A stretch of DNA of 14,176 nt from positions 1 to 14,176 of the forward strand of contig JAITAJ010000043.1 of assembly GCA_031284185.1 (NCBI GenBank). Reading direction: 5' to 3'. The stretch's first letter is position 1. Each line of letters starts with the position of its first letter. The translations under genes and the position numbers were made by a program. Below are positions 6,894 through 12,905 of this stretch, one piece after another. The notes below the pieces were generated by a model that saw only the letters and a list, made by a program, of their open reading frames with translations, had not been told where the DNA came from and searched no databases. This stretch comes from Accumulibacter sp. Its GTDB lineage: Bacteria; Pseudomonadota; Gammaproteobacteria; Burkholderiales; Rhodocyclaceae.

Positions 6894-7706
6894 TCAGACC
6901 CGTGACCCCGGGAAATCGCCGATCCGGGCGATTTCCCGCGCGAAAAGATCGCGCAGATCGCGCGTCAGCCTGCGGGCGAGCCGGTTGAATCCGCCGGGCG
7001 GCTCGGGCGCGTCCTTCAGATAACGCGACATGGGAATGTCCTCCAGCACCGACAGCACGAAATGCGGGCGCCGCAAGGGGGCGCGATACCAGGGCTGGCC
7101 CTTGCCCAGCATGGATTCCGAGACGGTGATCACCACCGGCGTCAGCGCGAGGCCGCCGCGCAGGGCGATGTTGGCGAGGCCGCGCTTCATGGGGCTCAGC
7201 CTGCCGTCGTGCGAGACGCTGCGCGTGCCTTCGGGAAAAATGATCAGATTGTCGCCCGCGCGCGCGGAAGCGATGCAATCGTCGACGAGGCCGGGACCGC
7301 CGTTGTTGACGACGAATCCCGCGCTCGCCACCGGGCCGCGGGTGAAGAGATTGGATTCAAGGCTCGCCTTGACCACGCAGTTGGGCTGGCGCAGGAGTCC
7401 GATCAGGAAGACGACGTCGATCAGGGAAGGATGGTTGGCGACGATGAGCAGCCCGTTTCGGGCCAGCCGTTCCCGATGGCGCACTTCGTAACTGATGACG
7501 CCGCAGGAGGCCATGAGCCAGGTGAAGCCGCGCATTCCGCAATGGAGGATGCCGCGCACGTGGCGTTGCGTTCCGGGGAATCCCGCGCCCGCGAGCCGCG
7601 CGACGGGATGGACCAGAGCGAGGACGCTCAGGCCGAGCAGTCCGAAAACCCCGAAGCAAAAGCCCGTGGCGGCAATGCGGTATGGACGGTCCGGCGAGCC
7701 GCGCAT
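6894..7706 (-). CDS. PlsC-type acyltransferase of the aryl polyene cluster
   Basis: A 270-residue 1-acyl-glycerol-3-phosphate acyltransferase family member. Motif I is NHPSLID (residues 91-97, the HX4D catalytic pair) and motif III is FPEGTRS (157-163); a hydrophobic N-terminal stretch (about 14-36) should anchor it to the inner membrane. In these clusters such an enzyme is thought to transfer the polyene chain from ACP to a glycerolipid-like acceptor. I chose the ATG at 7706 because it lies two bases after the ketosynthase-like gene's stop; the frame runs further up inside that gene. The C-terminus RLTRDLRDLFAREIARIGD is typical of the family. Confidence 0.87.
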   Translation of the reverse strand: MRGSPDRPYRIAATGFCFGVFGLLGLSVLALVHPVARLAGAGFPGTQRHVRGILHCGMRGFTWLMASCGVISYEVRHRERLARNGLLIVANHPSLIDVVFLIGLLRQPNCVVKASLESNLFTRGPVASAGFVVNNGGPGLVDDCIASARAGDNLIIFPEGTRSVSHDGRLSPMKRGLANIALRGGLALTPVVITVSESMLGKGQPWYRAPLRRPHFVLSVLEDIPMSRYLKDAPEPPGGFNRLARRLTRDLRDLFAREIARIGDFPGSRV

Positions 7707-7708
7707 CT

Positions 7709-8464
7709 TCAGGCCAGCTTCCGGCCGGCGCGGCACAAGGTCCAGCCGCCGCGCGGGGATAGCCGGATTGCGTCGTCCGAAGGGCATAGCAGAAAGGCGA
7801 GCAGGTCGAGCGGCGACGCAACGCGCCGGGTGGCCGGGGCGGCATGTTCCGCGTCTTTCGCGAGGCGGAATTCATCGCCCGCCGCCAGCTCCAGCACGAA
7901 AGCGTAATGATCCGTTCCGTCCTCCGGCGACGCGGCGAACGAGCGGTATTCCGTGGGCAGAGGCTCTTCGCAGAACAGCAGCCACAGTATCCCGGCGCCA
8001 TCGGCAAGCTGGGCGGCGGCCTCCTGCAAACCCGCAAGCGCCCCTTCCTCGCCCGCCGCCAGCGCCGTGAGCGGCACACGCGCCTTTTTCGCCATCATGA
8101 ACAAGCCGCCGATGGCATGATGCACGGACATGCCGAACTGCTGCGGGGAAACGCTTCCCTCACTGGCCAATTCTTTCTGTAGACCGAACGAACGTCCGAT
8201 TTCCCCGAGACGGCTGCACATCACGATCGCCTGCCCGGTGTAGGGCAATTCCGGCCGGGTCAGCACATGCAGGGCGGCGCGTCCCATCCGGTCGGCGCGG
8301 CGGCGCAGGAGCGGAGGGAATTCCCCCAGCGCGGGCGGCGCGGTCTCGCGGCGTGCCGCCACGCCGCCGCGCGCCCACGTCAACCACGCCGCCGGTGCGG
8401 TCAGACCGGGTGTCCATGCCGACCAGCCGCGCAGGCTCATCCCCAGCGGCCCGGCGGCGCTCAT
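7709..8464 (-). CDS. Beta-ketoacyl synthase N-terminal-like protein (short, non-catalytic type)
   Basis: A 251-residue protein of the short ketoacyl-synthase-like family that opens most aryl polyene clusters. It has MSLRGWSAWTPGL near the start, VMCSRLGE (82-89) where ketosynthases carry the active-site loop, and SPQQFGMSVHHAIGG (106-120), equivalent to the SPTxFSxSVHNA signature, then LTALAAGEE (132-140) and LLFCEEPLP. It lacks the C-terminal half and the catalytic histidines of a full ketosynthase, so a structural or chain-length role is more likely than condensation. Its ATG at 8464 overlaps the upstream gene's stop (ATGA, 8461-8464). An in-frame ATG at 8440 is an alternative. Confidence 0.82.
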   Translation of the reverse strand: MSAAGPLGMSLRGWSAWTPGLTAPAAWLTWARGGVAARRETAPPALGEFPPLLRRRADRMGRAALHVLTRPELPYTGQAIVMCSRLGEIGRSFGLQKELASEGSVSPQQFGMSVHHAIGGLFMMAKKARVPLTALAAGEEGALAGLQEAAAQLADGAGILWLLFCEEPLPTEYRSFAASPEDGTDHYAFVLELAAGDEFRLAKDAEHAAPATRRVASPLDLLAFLLCPSDDAIRLSPRGGWTLCRAGRKLA

Positions 8465-8904
8465 TTCACGATGGCGGCCTGGCCTTTCAGGGCCGCTCCG
8501 GCGACCGCCGCGCCCGCGTGGCATTCAAATTTCGCGGGGTTGGCATATTCTTTCTTCTTGTAGTAACTCACGAGATTGATCACCGCGTTGGCGCCATTTT
8601 TCTTCGCGTTTTCCTGGAAGGCGATCAGCACGGAACGCAAGGCCCAGTTACAGGCCTCCTCATCCGTCTTGCCGAAGGCATTGGTCTTCCTGTTGGAGAG
8701 CGCTTCCTCGAAAGTCCTGGCGACCGCGCCGGGAACCTTCTGCCCCTTCAGATAAAAGCTGACCGTCCCGTCGAGCTGTCCGTCGGCGATCGCGGCTTGC
8801 ACGACGCTCTGGAAGTCGAGATAGTGAGTCGTGTCACGCGCCACGCCCGTCACGGGAGTGGCAAGAAGAGCGGTTGCGGACAACGCGAACAGGCTTTTTC
8901 TCAT
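8461..8904 (-). CDS. Small exported protein heading the operon
   Basis: A 147-residue protein with a clear signal peptide (MRKSLFALSATALLATPVTGVA, about 22 residues). The mature part contains two cysteines (Cys85 in EEACNW, Cys128 in KFECHAG), which could form a periplasmic disulphide, and ends with an Ala/Gly-rich segment, GAAVAGAALKGQAAIVK. The block NGANAVINLVSYYKK followed by FxCHAG recalls small exported proteins often mis-annotated as excinuclease ATPase subunit; no excinuclease feature is present. A good ribosome binding site (GAGAGGG) precedes the ATG. The stop overlaps the ketosynthase-like ATG by 4 nt, so it is cotranslated with the pigment genes. Function unknown; envelope or lipid trafficking would fit. 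Confidence 0.8.
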   Translation of the reverse strand: MRKSLFALSATALLATPVTGVARDTTHYLDFQSVVQAAIADGQLDGTVSFYLKGQKVPGAVARTFEEALSNRKTNAFGKTDEEACNWALRSVLIAFQENAKKNGANAVINLVSYYKKKEYANPAKFECHAGAAVAGAALKGQAAIVK

Positions 8905-9031
8905 CGAGACCCTCTCTTGAAATGTTTCGATTCACGCCCGTGACCGGGCGGCAACGACGTCTGGAAGGGCTTGCGCCTCTCCCGGACGAGATTATCCCCC
9001 TGAAGGGGGAGGTTTCCCGCCGGAGTTTGCT

Positions 9032-9050
9032 TTTGATGAACGAAATCAAA
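9032..9050. promoter_or_regulatory. Possible operator: TTTGAT-N7-ATCAAA
   Basis: A perfect 6-bp inverted repeat with a 7-nt spacer lies 128 nt upstream of the first operon gene. The same half-site occurs as TTTGATCAAA at 6776-6785 before the first ACP. A dyad of this size could bind a dimeric regulator, but there is no regulator gene nearby and chance is possible. Confidence 0.3.
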
Positions 9051-9133
9051 CCGCGGAACCGCCCGGCAAGTTCCAGGCTCACGCAGGAAGTGGATTCTGC
9101 CAAAATGTCATGACGGGCACAAGGCAGGGGTTT

Positions 9134-9248
9134 CAGAGGACAGAGGTCAGAGGTCAGAGGTCAGAAGACAGAAGACAGTCTGGTTACGCGGCGCTTTGCG
9201 CCGCCAAATTTTTACTATCTTCTGTCCTCTCTGATTCACTGTCCTCTG
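9134..9248 (+). repeat. Heptamer-hairpin repeat, copy B1
   Basis: The left arm is a clean heptamer run: CAGAGGA, CAGAGGT three times, CAGAAGA twice (9134-9175), then CAG. The core is the hairpin GCGGCGCtttGCGCCGC (9188-9204) followed by CAAATTTTT, which could act as a terminator on the plus strand. The right arm is the inverted heptamer type (9219-9248). The outermost ten bases are perfect inverted copies, CAGAGGACAG and CTGTCCTCTG. Confidence 0.8.
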
Positions 9249-9254
9249 GCTCGT

Positions 9255-9400
9255 GGCGCTGTCGCGCCGGATAAGGGAGGAAAAACGGGAGGAAAAACCC
9301 ATCGGGAGGAAAAACCCATCGCTCGGTTTTTCCTCCCTCGCCCGGCGCGACAGCGCCGCAAGCCTCTCTGTCTTCTGTCCTCTCTAATTCACTGTCTTCT
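9255..9400 (+). repeat. Heptamer-hairpin repeat, copy B2, with long stem
   Basis: GGCGCTGTCGCGCCGG (9255-9270) is the exact reverse complement of 9342-9357. Inside it, GGGAGGAAAAAC occurs three times (9275-9286, 9287-9298, 9304-9315) and its reverse complement once (9326-9337), so the inner stem can form in three registers. CGCTCGGTTTTTCC (9320-9333) matches the core of copy A. The right heptamer arm (9363-9400) runs into the end of smpB. The fold could terminate smpB transcription. Confidence 0.8.
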
Positions 9401-9842
9401 GACCCACCCGCATCAGCCGCGCCTTTTCCCGCTGCCAGTCCCGATCCTTCTCGGCGTCGCGTTTGTCGTGCTGCTTCTTGCCTCGGGCCAGGCCGATCTG
9501 CGCCTTGTCACGACCGCGCGGGTAGTGGAGATCGATCGGCACCAGGGTGAAACCGGCGCGTTCGACCTTGCCGATCAACTTTTCGATCTGCGCGGCGTGC
9601 AACAGGAGCTTGCGGGTACGCACCGGATCGGGTCTGACGTGCGTCGACGCCTGACTGAGCGGCGTGACGTGCATGCCGAAGATGAACGCCTCGCCGTCGC
9701 GCAGGATCACGTAGGATTCCTTGACGTGCGCCCGTCCGGCGCGGATGGCCTTGATCTCCCAGCCTTCCAGCGCGATGCCGGCCTCGAACTGCTCCTCGAT
9801 GAAGTAATCGTGGAAGGCTTTCTTGTTGGTGACGATGCTCAT
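9384..9842 (-). CDS. smpB: SsrA-binding protein SmpB
   Basis: A 152-residue SmpB, the tmRNA partner that binds SsrA RNA and enters the ribosome with it to rescue stalled translation. The family pattern is complete: N-terminal NKKAFHDYFIEEQFEAGIAL, EGWEIKAIRAGRAHVKESYV, FIFGMHVTPLSQAS, DPVRTRKLLLH, GFTLVPIDLHYPRGRDKAQIGLARGKKQHDKR and the basic tail DWQREKARLMR. The final residues QKTVN and the TAG stop lie inside the heptamer arm of repeat B2, so the extreme C-terminus is repeat-derived; this tail reaches into the mRNA channel in the rescue complex. The gene is divergent from ratA with 77 nt between starts, an arrangement common in beta- and gammaproteobacteria. Confidence 0.97.
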   Translation of the reverse strand: MSIVTNKKAFHDYFIEEQFEAGIALEGWEIKAIRAGRAHVKESYVILRDGEAFIFGMHVTPLSQASTHVRPDPVRTRKLLLHAAQIEKLIGKVERAGFTLVPIDLHYPRGRDKAQIGLARGKKQHDKRDAEKDRDWQREKARLMRVGQKTVN

Positions 9843-9873
9843 GGCGGCGTTTCCGGCGGACGCCGGGCAGGAA

Positions 9874-9882
9874 TGCTAGAAT
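9874..9882 (+). promoter_or_regulatory. Candidate extended -10 promoter for ratA
   Basis: TGCTAGAAT matches an extended -10 (TGn plus TAGAAT), with transcription expected about 7 nt on, some 30 nt before the ratA ATG. No good -35 is visible, as is usual for extended -10 promoters. Confidence 0.4.
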
Positions 9883-9919
9883 TCGGTCATTTTACAGTAT
9901 GGGAAGGGCGCGACCGGCC

Positions 9920-10363
9920 ATGTCAGGGGTCGAAAAATCGATATTGATCGAGTACTCGGCGCAACAGATGTTCGATCTGGTCGAAGACATCGAGAGCTAC
10001 CCGCAGTTCCTGCCGTGGTGCGGCAAGACGCGGGTCGACTTTCGAGACGAGAAGCGCACGGTGGCTACGATGTACGCCAATTTCCACGGCGTCGAGGCCC
10101 ATTTCACCACCGAGAACGCCAAGGAGCCGCCTTTCTGGATGACCATGAAGCTGGTCGACGGGCCGTTCCGGCATCTCGCGGGCGGGTGGCGCTTCAAACC
10201 GCTGGGAGAGCGTGCCTGCAAGGTCGAGTTTCATCTTTCCTACGAATTTTCAAATCGACTGTTCGAGCGGATCATCGGCCCGATGTTCAACCAGATCGCC
10301 GATACCTTCGTCGAGGCGTCCCTGGAACGCGCCCGTCAGATTTATGGAGCGCCGAATGGCTGA
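9920..10363 (+). CDS. ratA: RatA family START-domain protein (Coq10-like)
   Basis: A 147-residue polyketide cyclase/START-domain protein of the RatA/Coq10 family. Typical features are VEKSILIEYSAQQMFDLVEDIESYPQFLPWC at the N-terminus and the C-terminal helix IGPMFNQIADTFVEASLERAR. E. coli RatA was described as inhibiting 70S ribosome association; mitochondrial homologues bind coenzyme Q, and which activity holds here cannot be decided. I chose the ATG at 9920, where family similarity begins and GGGAAGGG lies upstream; an in-frame ATG at 9899 has no ribosome binding site. The 3' end overlaps rnfH by 8 nt, so the two are one operon. Confidence 0.92.
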   Translation: MSGVEKSILIEYSAQQMFDLVEDIESYPQFLPWCGKTRVDFRDEKRTVATMYANFHGVEAHFTTENAKEPPFWMTMKLVDGPFRHLAGGWRFKPLGERACKVEFHLSYEFSNRLFERIIGPMFNQIADTFVEASLERARQIYGAPNG

Positions 10364-10673
10364 TTCGATCACGGTCGAAGTGGTGTATGCGCTGGAGGAC
10401 AGGCAGGAACTGGTGACGCTGACCCTGCCCGCCGGCGCGACGGCGCGCGAGGCCGTCGCGCGTTCGGGCCTGCTCGAAAAGTTTCCCGAAATCGATCTTG
10501 CAAAAAACAAGCTCGGCGTGTTCGCCAGACTGGTCCGGTCCGACGCGGCGCTGCGGGACGGCGACCGGGTGGAAATCTACCGGCCACTGATTGCCGACCC
10601 GAAGGAAGTGCGCAAGCGGCGCGTGGCCGAAGGCAAGGCGATGAAGAAGGGCGTCGGCGAACAGGAGAGCTGA
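10356..10673 (+). CDS. rnfH: RnfH family ubiquitin-like protein
   Basis: A 105-residue member of the RnfH/UPF0125 family, a small beta-grasp fold often found beside ratA (also called RatB). The pattern ITVEVVYALEDRQELVTLTLP, ATAREAVARSGL, FPEIDLAKNKLGVFARLV, LRDGDRVEIYRPLIADPKEVRKRR is complete, ending in a basic tail. Its molecular role is not settled; in some genomes it accompanies Rnf electron-transport genes, which are absent here. The ATG lies within the last codons of ratA (8-nt overlap), indicating coupled translation. Confidence 0.95.
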   Translation: MADSITVEVVYALEDRQELVTLTLPAGATAREAVARSGLLEKFPEIDLAKNKLGVFARLVRSDAALRDGDRVEIYRPLIADPKEVRKRRVAEGKAMKKGVGEQES

Positions 10674-10684
10674 CGCGATCCGAC

Positions 10685-10720
10685 CCACGTATTTTCCCGA
10701 AGCCACGTATTTTTCCGAAG
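10685..10720 (+). repeat. 18-bp tandem duplication before the Mrr-like gene
   Basis: CCACGTATTTTCCCGAAG (10685-10702) is followed immediately by CCACGTATTTTTCCGAAG (10703-10720), differing at one base. The second copy ends in GAAG and, with the next GA, forms the ribosome binding site of the gene at 10729. Confidence 0.85.
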
Positions 10721-10728
10721 GATTCCCG

Positions 10729-11382
10729 GTGCAATTCAAATTCAAGATTTCCGAAAATTCGCTGTTCTCCATCCTGATGCGTTCGAGCTGGTGGATCAGC
10801 TTCGCGGTCGCGGCCATTCTCCTGGTGATCGTCCAGTTCGTCGTTCCCGGGCGCTATCTGATGTCCGCCTCGTCGCTGGCGCTGCCGTTTCTGATCATTG
10901 GCGCCATCACCGGCTGGAAGCAATTCCGGCTTCCCGGCGCGGCCCGCATCGCGGCGACCGTCGAGGCCGTCAAGGCGATGCCCTGGCGGGAGTTCTCCGG
11001 GCGGGTGGAGCAGGCGTATTCGCGCGAGGGCTATGCCGTGACGCGCCTCACCGGAGCGGCGGATTTCAGGCTGGTCAAGATGGGCAAGACGACGCTGCTC
11101 TGCTGCAAGCGCTGGAAGGCGGCCAGCCACGGTCTGGAGCCGCTGCGCGAGCTGGAACGGCGGCGCGAGGCGGAGGAGGCGCATGACGCCCTCTACGTCG
11201 CGCTCGACGGCGTGACCGACAACGCCCGCGCGTTCATCGAAAAGCGCCGCGTCCGCCTGATCGAAGCGCAGGAATTGACCGGACTGCTGGGGGGCAGAGG
11301 ACAGCGGTTTGAGAGGACAGAAGACAGAAAGACCGGGCGCCCGGCTTTCCGTCCTTCTCCCGGCGCGAAGCGCCCGAGCTAA
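10729..11382 (+). CDS. Membrane-anchored Mrr-like restriction endonuclease-fold protein
   Basis: A 217-residue protein with two transmembrane helices (about residues 22-40 and 47-62) followed by a cytoplasmic restriction-endonuclease-like domain. The PD-(D/E)XK core is seen as GAADFRL (Asp112) and LLCCKRWK (Lys127); the usual acidic or Gln residue before the lysine is replaced by Cys. Later motifs ALYVALDGVTDNARAFI and LIEAQELTGLL are typical of the family. The start is GTG at 10729 with GAAGGA seven bases upstream. Residues from about 189 (GGRGQRFERTEDRKTGRP...) are encoded by repeat copy C and are not part of the fold. Targets are unknown; DNA cleavage is not assured. Confidence 0.78.
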   Translation: MQFKFKISENSLFSILMRSSWWISFAVAAILLVIVQFVVPGRYLMSASSLALPFLIIGAITGWKQFRLPGAARIAATVEAVKAMPWREFSGRVEQAYSREGYAVTRLTGAADFRLVKMGKTTLLCCKRWKAASHGLEPLRELERRREAEEAHDALYVALDGVTDNARAFIEKRRVRLIEAQELTGLLGGRGQRFERTEDRKTGRPAFRPSPGAKRPS

Positions 11383-11400
11383 CCCGTCTTCTGTCTTCTT
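11295..11400 (+). repeat. Heptamer-hairpin repeat, copy C
   Basis: The left arm begins CAGAGGACAG (11295) and contains GAGGACAGAAGACAG (11313-11327). The core has the palindrome CCGGGCGCCCGG (11333-11344) and the hairpin GGCGCgaaGCGCC (11362-11374). The right arm is TCTTCTGTCTTCT (11387-11399), whose CTGTCTTC pairs with GAAGACAG in the left arm. It encodes the tail of the Mrr-like protein and lies just before the GTPase gene. Confidence 0.8.
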
Positions 11401-11431
11401 CGGCGCTTCCAGGGGGTTCCGGCAGCTTCCC

Positions 11432-12319
11432 ATGACGATCCAATGGTTTCCCGGACACATGACGTCGGCGCGCAGAAAGGCGGCCGAGTCGATGGCGATC
11501 ACCGACGTGGTCATCGAGGTGGTCGACGCGCGTCTGCCGGAAGCGAGTACCAACCCGCTGGTGCATGAACTGCGTCTGCAACGGCAGCGCCCGTGCCTGA
11601 AAGTGTTGAACAAGTCCGATCTGGCCGACCCCGTGAGCACGCGCGAATGGATCGCCTGGTACGATCGGCAGCCGGGCATCAGGGCGGTCGCCGTTTCGAG
11701 CAGGAACGCCGGCGAGGTGGCGCGTCTGCCCGGTCTGTGTCAGGAATTGGCGGCGCATCGCCACGGCAATACCAAGCCCTTGCGCATGATGATCATGGGC
11801 ATCCCCAACGTCGGCAAATCCACGCTGATGAACACGCTGGTCGGACGCAGGATCGCCAAGGTCGGCGATGAGCCGGCGGTGACCAAGTCACAACAGAGCC
11901 ACCAACTCAACGCGCGTCAGTGGATCACCGACACGCCGGGGCTGATGTGGCCGAAAATCGAGCACGACAGCGACGGTTACATGCTCGCCGCGAGCCACGC
12001 CATCGGCCGCAACGCCGTCATCGACGAAGAAGTGGCGATGTTCCTGGCGGAACTCCTGCTGGCGCGTTATCCAGAACGGCTGAACCAGCGTTATGGCCTG
12101 ACGGTCGACGGCCTGGACGGCGCGGCCGTCGTCGAGCGTATCGCCCATCGCCGCGCCATGCGCCGGCGCGGCGGCGAGCCGGATCTGGAAAAGGCGTCGA
12201 TGGCGCTCTTGCAGGACTACCGCGACGGCAAGCTCGGACGCATCAGCCTGGAAGCGCCGCAGACGCGACGGGCCATGCTGGCGGACGTGGAACGGGATGC
12301 GGGAGAAACGGCAAATTGA
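11432..12319 (+). CDS. ylqF: Circularly permuted GTPase, YlqF/RbgA family
   Basis: A 295-residue GTPase that assists assembly of the large ribosomal subunit in the family's studied members. The permuted motif order is clear: MTIQWFPGHM, DVVIEVVDARLP, G4 as NKSD (after CLKVL), G1 P-loop MGIPNVGKST, a switch segment with AVTKSQQSHQ, and G3 as DTPG (ITDTPGLMWP). A C-terminal helical domain follows. Length is normal. The ATG at 11432 is chosen because MTIQWFPGHM is the canonical start; upstream in-frame codons belong to repeat C. Only AGGGGG about 15 nt upstream could serve as ribosome binding site, so initiation may be weak. It converges on the zinc-ribbon gene. Confidence 0.93.
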   Translation: MTIQWFPGHMTSARRKAAESMAITDVVIEVVDARLPEASTNPLVHELRLQRQRPCLKVLNKSDLADPVSTREWIAWYDRQPGIRAVAVSSRNAGEVARLPGLCQELAAHRHGNTKPLRMMIMGIPNVGKSTLMNTLVGRRIAKVGDEPAVTKSQQSHQLNARQWITDTPGLMWPKIEHDSDGYMLAASHAIGRNAVIDEEVAMFLAELLLARYPERLNQRYGLTVDGLDGAAVVERIAHRRAMRRRGGEPDLEKASMALLQDYRDGKLGRISLEAPQTRRAMLADVERDAGETAN

Positions 12320-12343
12320 ACGGGCGGCCCGATACGCGCCGGT

Positions 12344-12601
12344 TCACCGATCGCTGCCCTGTGTCTGTTCGGCCTGTGGCCGGACAAGAATTTCCTTGAT
12401 CATCGGGACGGTGGCGTTCCAGACGTACCACCCGCCCCATCCCAGCAAAATGACCACGATCACGAACTGAACCAGCGAAACGACGATGTCCCGCTGCTGG
12501 CGGCTGATCTTGCGCCCCGGATCGGTGGCGCCGCATCCGGGGCAGGCGAGCGCCGACGTATCGACCTGGTGGCCGCAGGCGCGGCAAGGTACAAGCGGCA
12601 T
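12344..12601 (-). CDS. Small zinc-ribbon membrane protein
   Basis: An 85-residue protein with an N-terminal zinc ribbon, CRACGHQVDTSALACPGCG (two CxxC knuckles, residues 6-24), then a basic linker and one transmembrane helix, VVSLVQFVIVVILLGWGGWYVW (about residues 40-61). Such zinc-ribbon plus single-helix proteins are widespread and uncharacterised. A good ribosome binding site (GAGGAG, 8 nt before ATG) supports the start. It is convergent with the GTPase gene with 24 nt between the stops, too little for separate long terminators. No partner gene is adjacent, so the role is unknown. Confidence 0.8.
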   Translation of the reverse strand: MPLVPCRACGHQVDTSALACPGCGATDPGRKISRQQRDIVVSLVQFVIVVILLGWGGWYVWNATVPMIKEILVRPQAEQTQGSDR

Positions 12602-12905
12602 GAATGGCTCCTCTTGGCGAAGCGGAATTGTATCCGCGCTTTCGTCCCTTGTGTCAGCTTGCCGCCATACCGGATTCGACCGGGGAAGCGGTCGGTGAAC
12701 CCGATCAGGCGCTGTTCCGTTGGCGGAGAACGGTCGCGCCGGCGCGGTATCGGCAGCTTCGGGCTTGGTCTTCCGGCCAGGCCGAAACGCGCGGGCCGCG
12801 ATTTCAGAAGACAGGGGCTTGAGAAGACAGAAAACGGACAGACCGGGTGCCGGGTTTTCCGTCCGCTGTCTTCTGAACTTGAGTTATCCGCGACAAGAGG
12901 ATAGG
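12602..12905. other. Intergenic region with repeat copy D
   Basis: This stretch carries the leaders of the divergent zinc-ribbon and ankyrin genes and repeat copy D at 12805-12875. Open frames crossing it have no protein-like composition. No promoter with both hexamers is recognisable. Confidence 0.5.
12805..12875 (+). repeat. Heptamer-hairpin repeat, copy D
   Basis: CAGAAGACAG (12805-12814) and CTGTCTTCTG (12866-12875) are perfect inverted ends. Between them are GAGAAGACAGAAA and GACCGGGTGCCGGG, then TTTTCCGTCC, closely matching copy C (GACCGGGCGCCCGG then CTTTCCGTCC). The second hairpin of copies A-C is absent, so this is a short form. Confidence 0.8.

Larger units (their letters stand above)
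1850..8904 (-). other. Aryl polyene-type biosynthesis operon (partial set)
   Basis: Ten minus-strand genes run from 8904 to 1850 with overlapping or near-touching ends at seven of nine junctions. The combination of short ketoacyl-synthase-like protein, acyltransferase, two ACPs, COG4648-type membrane protein, ligase-dehydratase, glycosyltransferase, LpxL-like acyltransferase and 4HBT thioesterase is the recognised order of aryl polyene and xanthomonadin clusters. The largest internal gap (126 nt, 6768-6893) precedes the first ACP. Known cluster members not found here are the full ketosynthases, ketoreductase, stand-alone dehydratase, LolA-like carrier, MMPL exporter, methyltransferase and ammonia-lyase. 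Confidence 0.85.
8905..9383. other. Intergenic region between the pigment operon and smpB
   Basis: No credible gene is present. From left to right it holds the leader of the minus-strand operon, a stem TCCCCCT/AGGGGGA (8995-9010), an inverted repeat TTTGAT-N7-ATCAAA (9032-9050), and two heptamer-armed hairpin repeats (9134-9248 and 9255-9400). I see no strong -35/-10 pair for the operon; GATAAT on the minus strand at about 8994 is the best -10-like hexamer but lacks a -35. Confidence 0.6.

Noticed and set aside
8834..9103. Minus-strand 89-aa ORF upstream of the exported protein
   Set aside because: It overlaps the signal-peptide region of a well-supported gene in another frame and reads as repeat-derived sequence (RRETSPFRGIISSGRGASPSRRR).
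9134..9248. Short regular repeats that might suggest a CRISPR array
   Set aside because: Units are 7 nt with no spacers and the arms are inverted copies around hairpins; this is not a CRISPR pattern and no cas gene is present.
10369..11679. Long minus-strand open frame (436 codons) across rnfH, the Mrr-like gene and the GTPase start
   Set aside because: It lies opposite three recognisable genes and its translation is Arg/Gly/Pro-rich without any domain; it is an antisense shadow of high-GC coding DNA.
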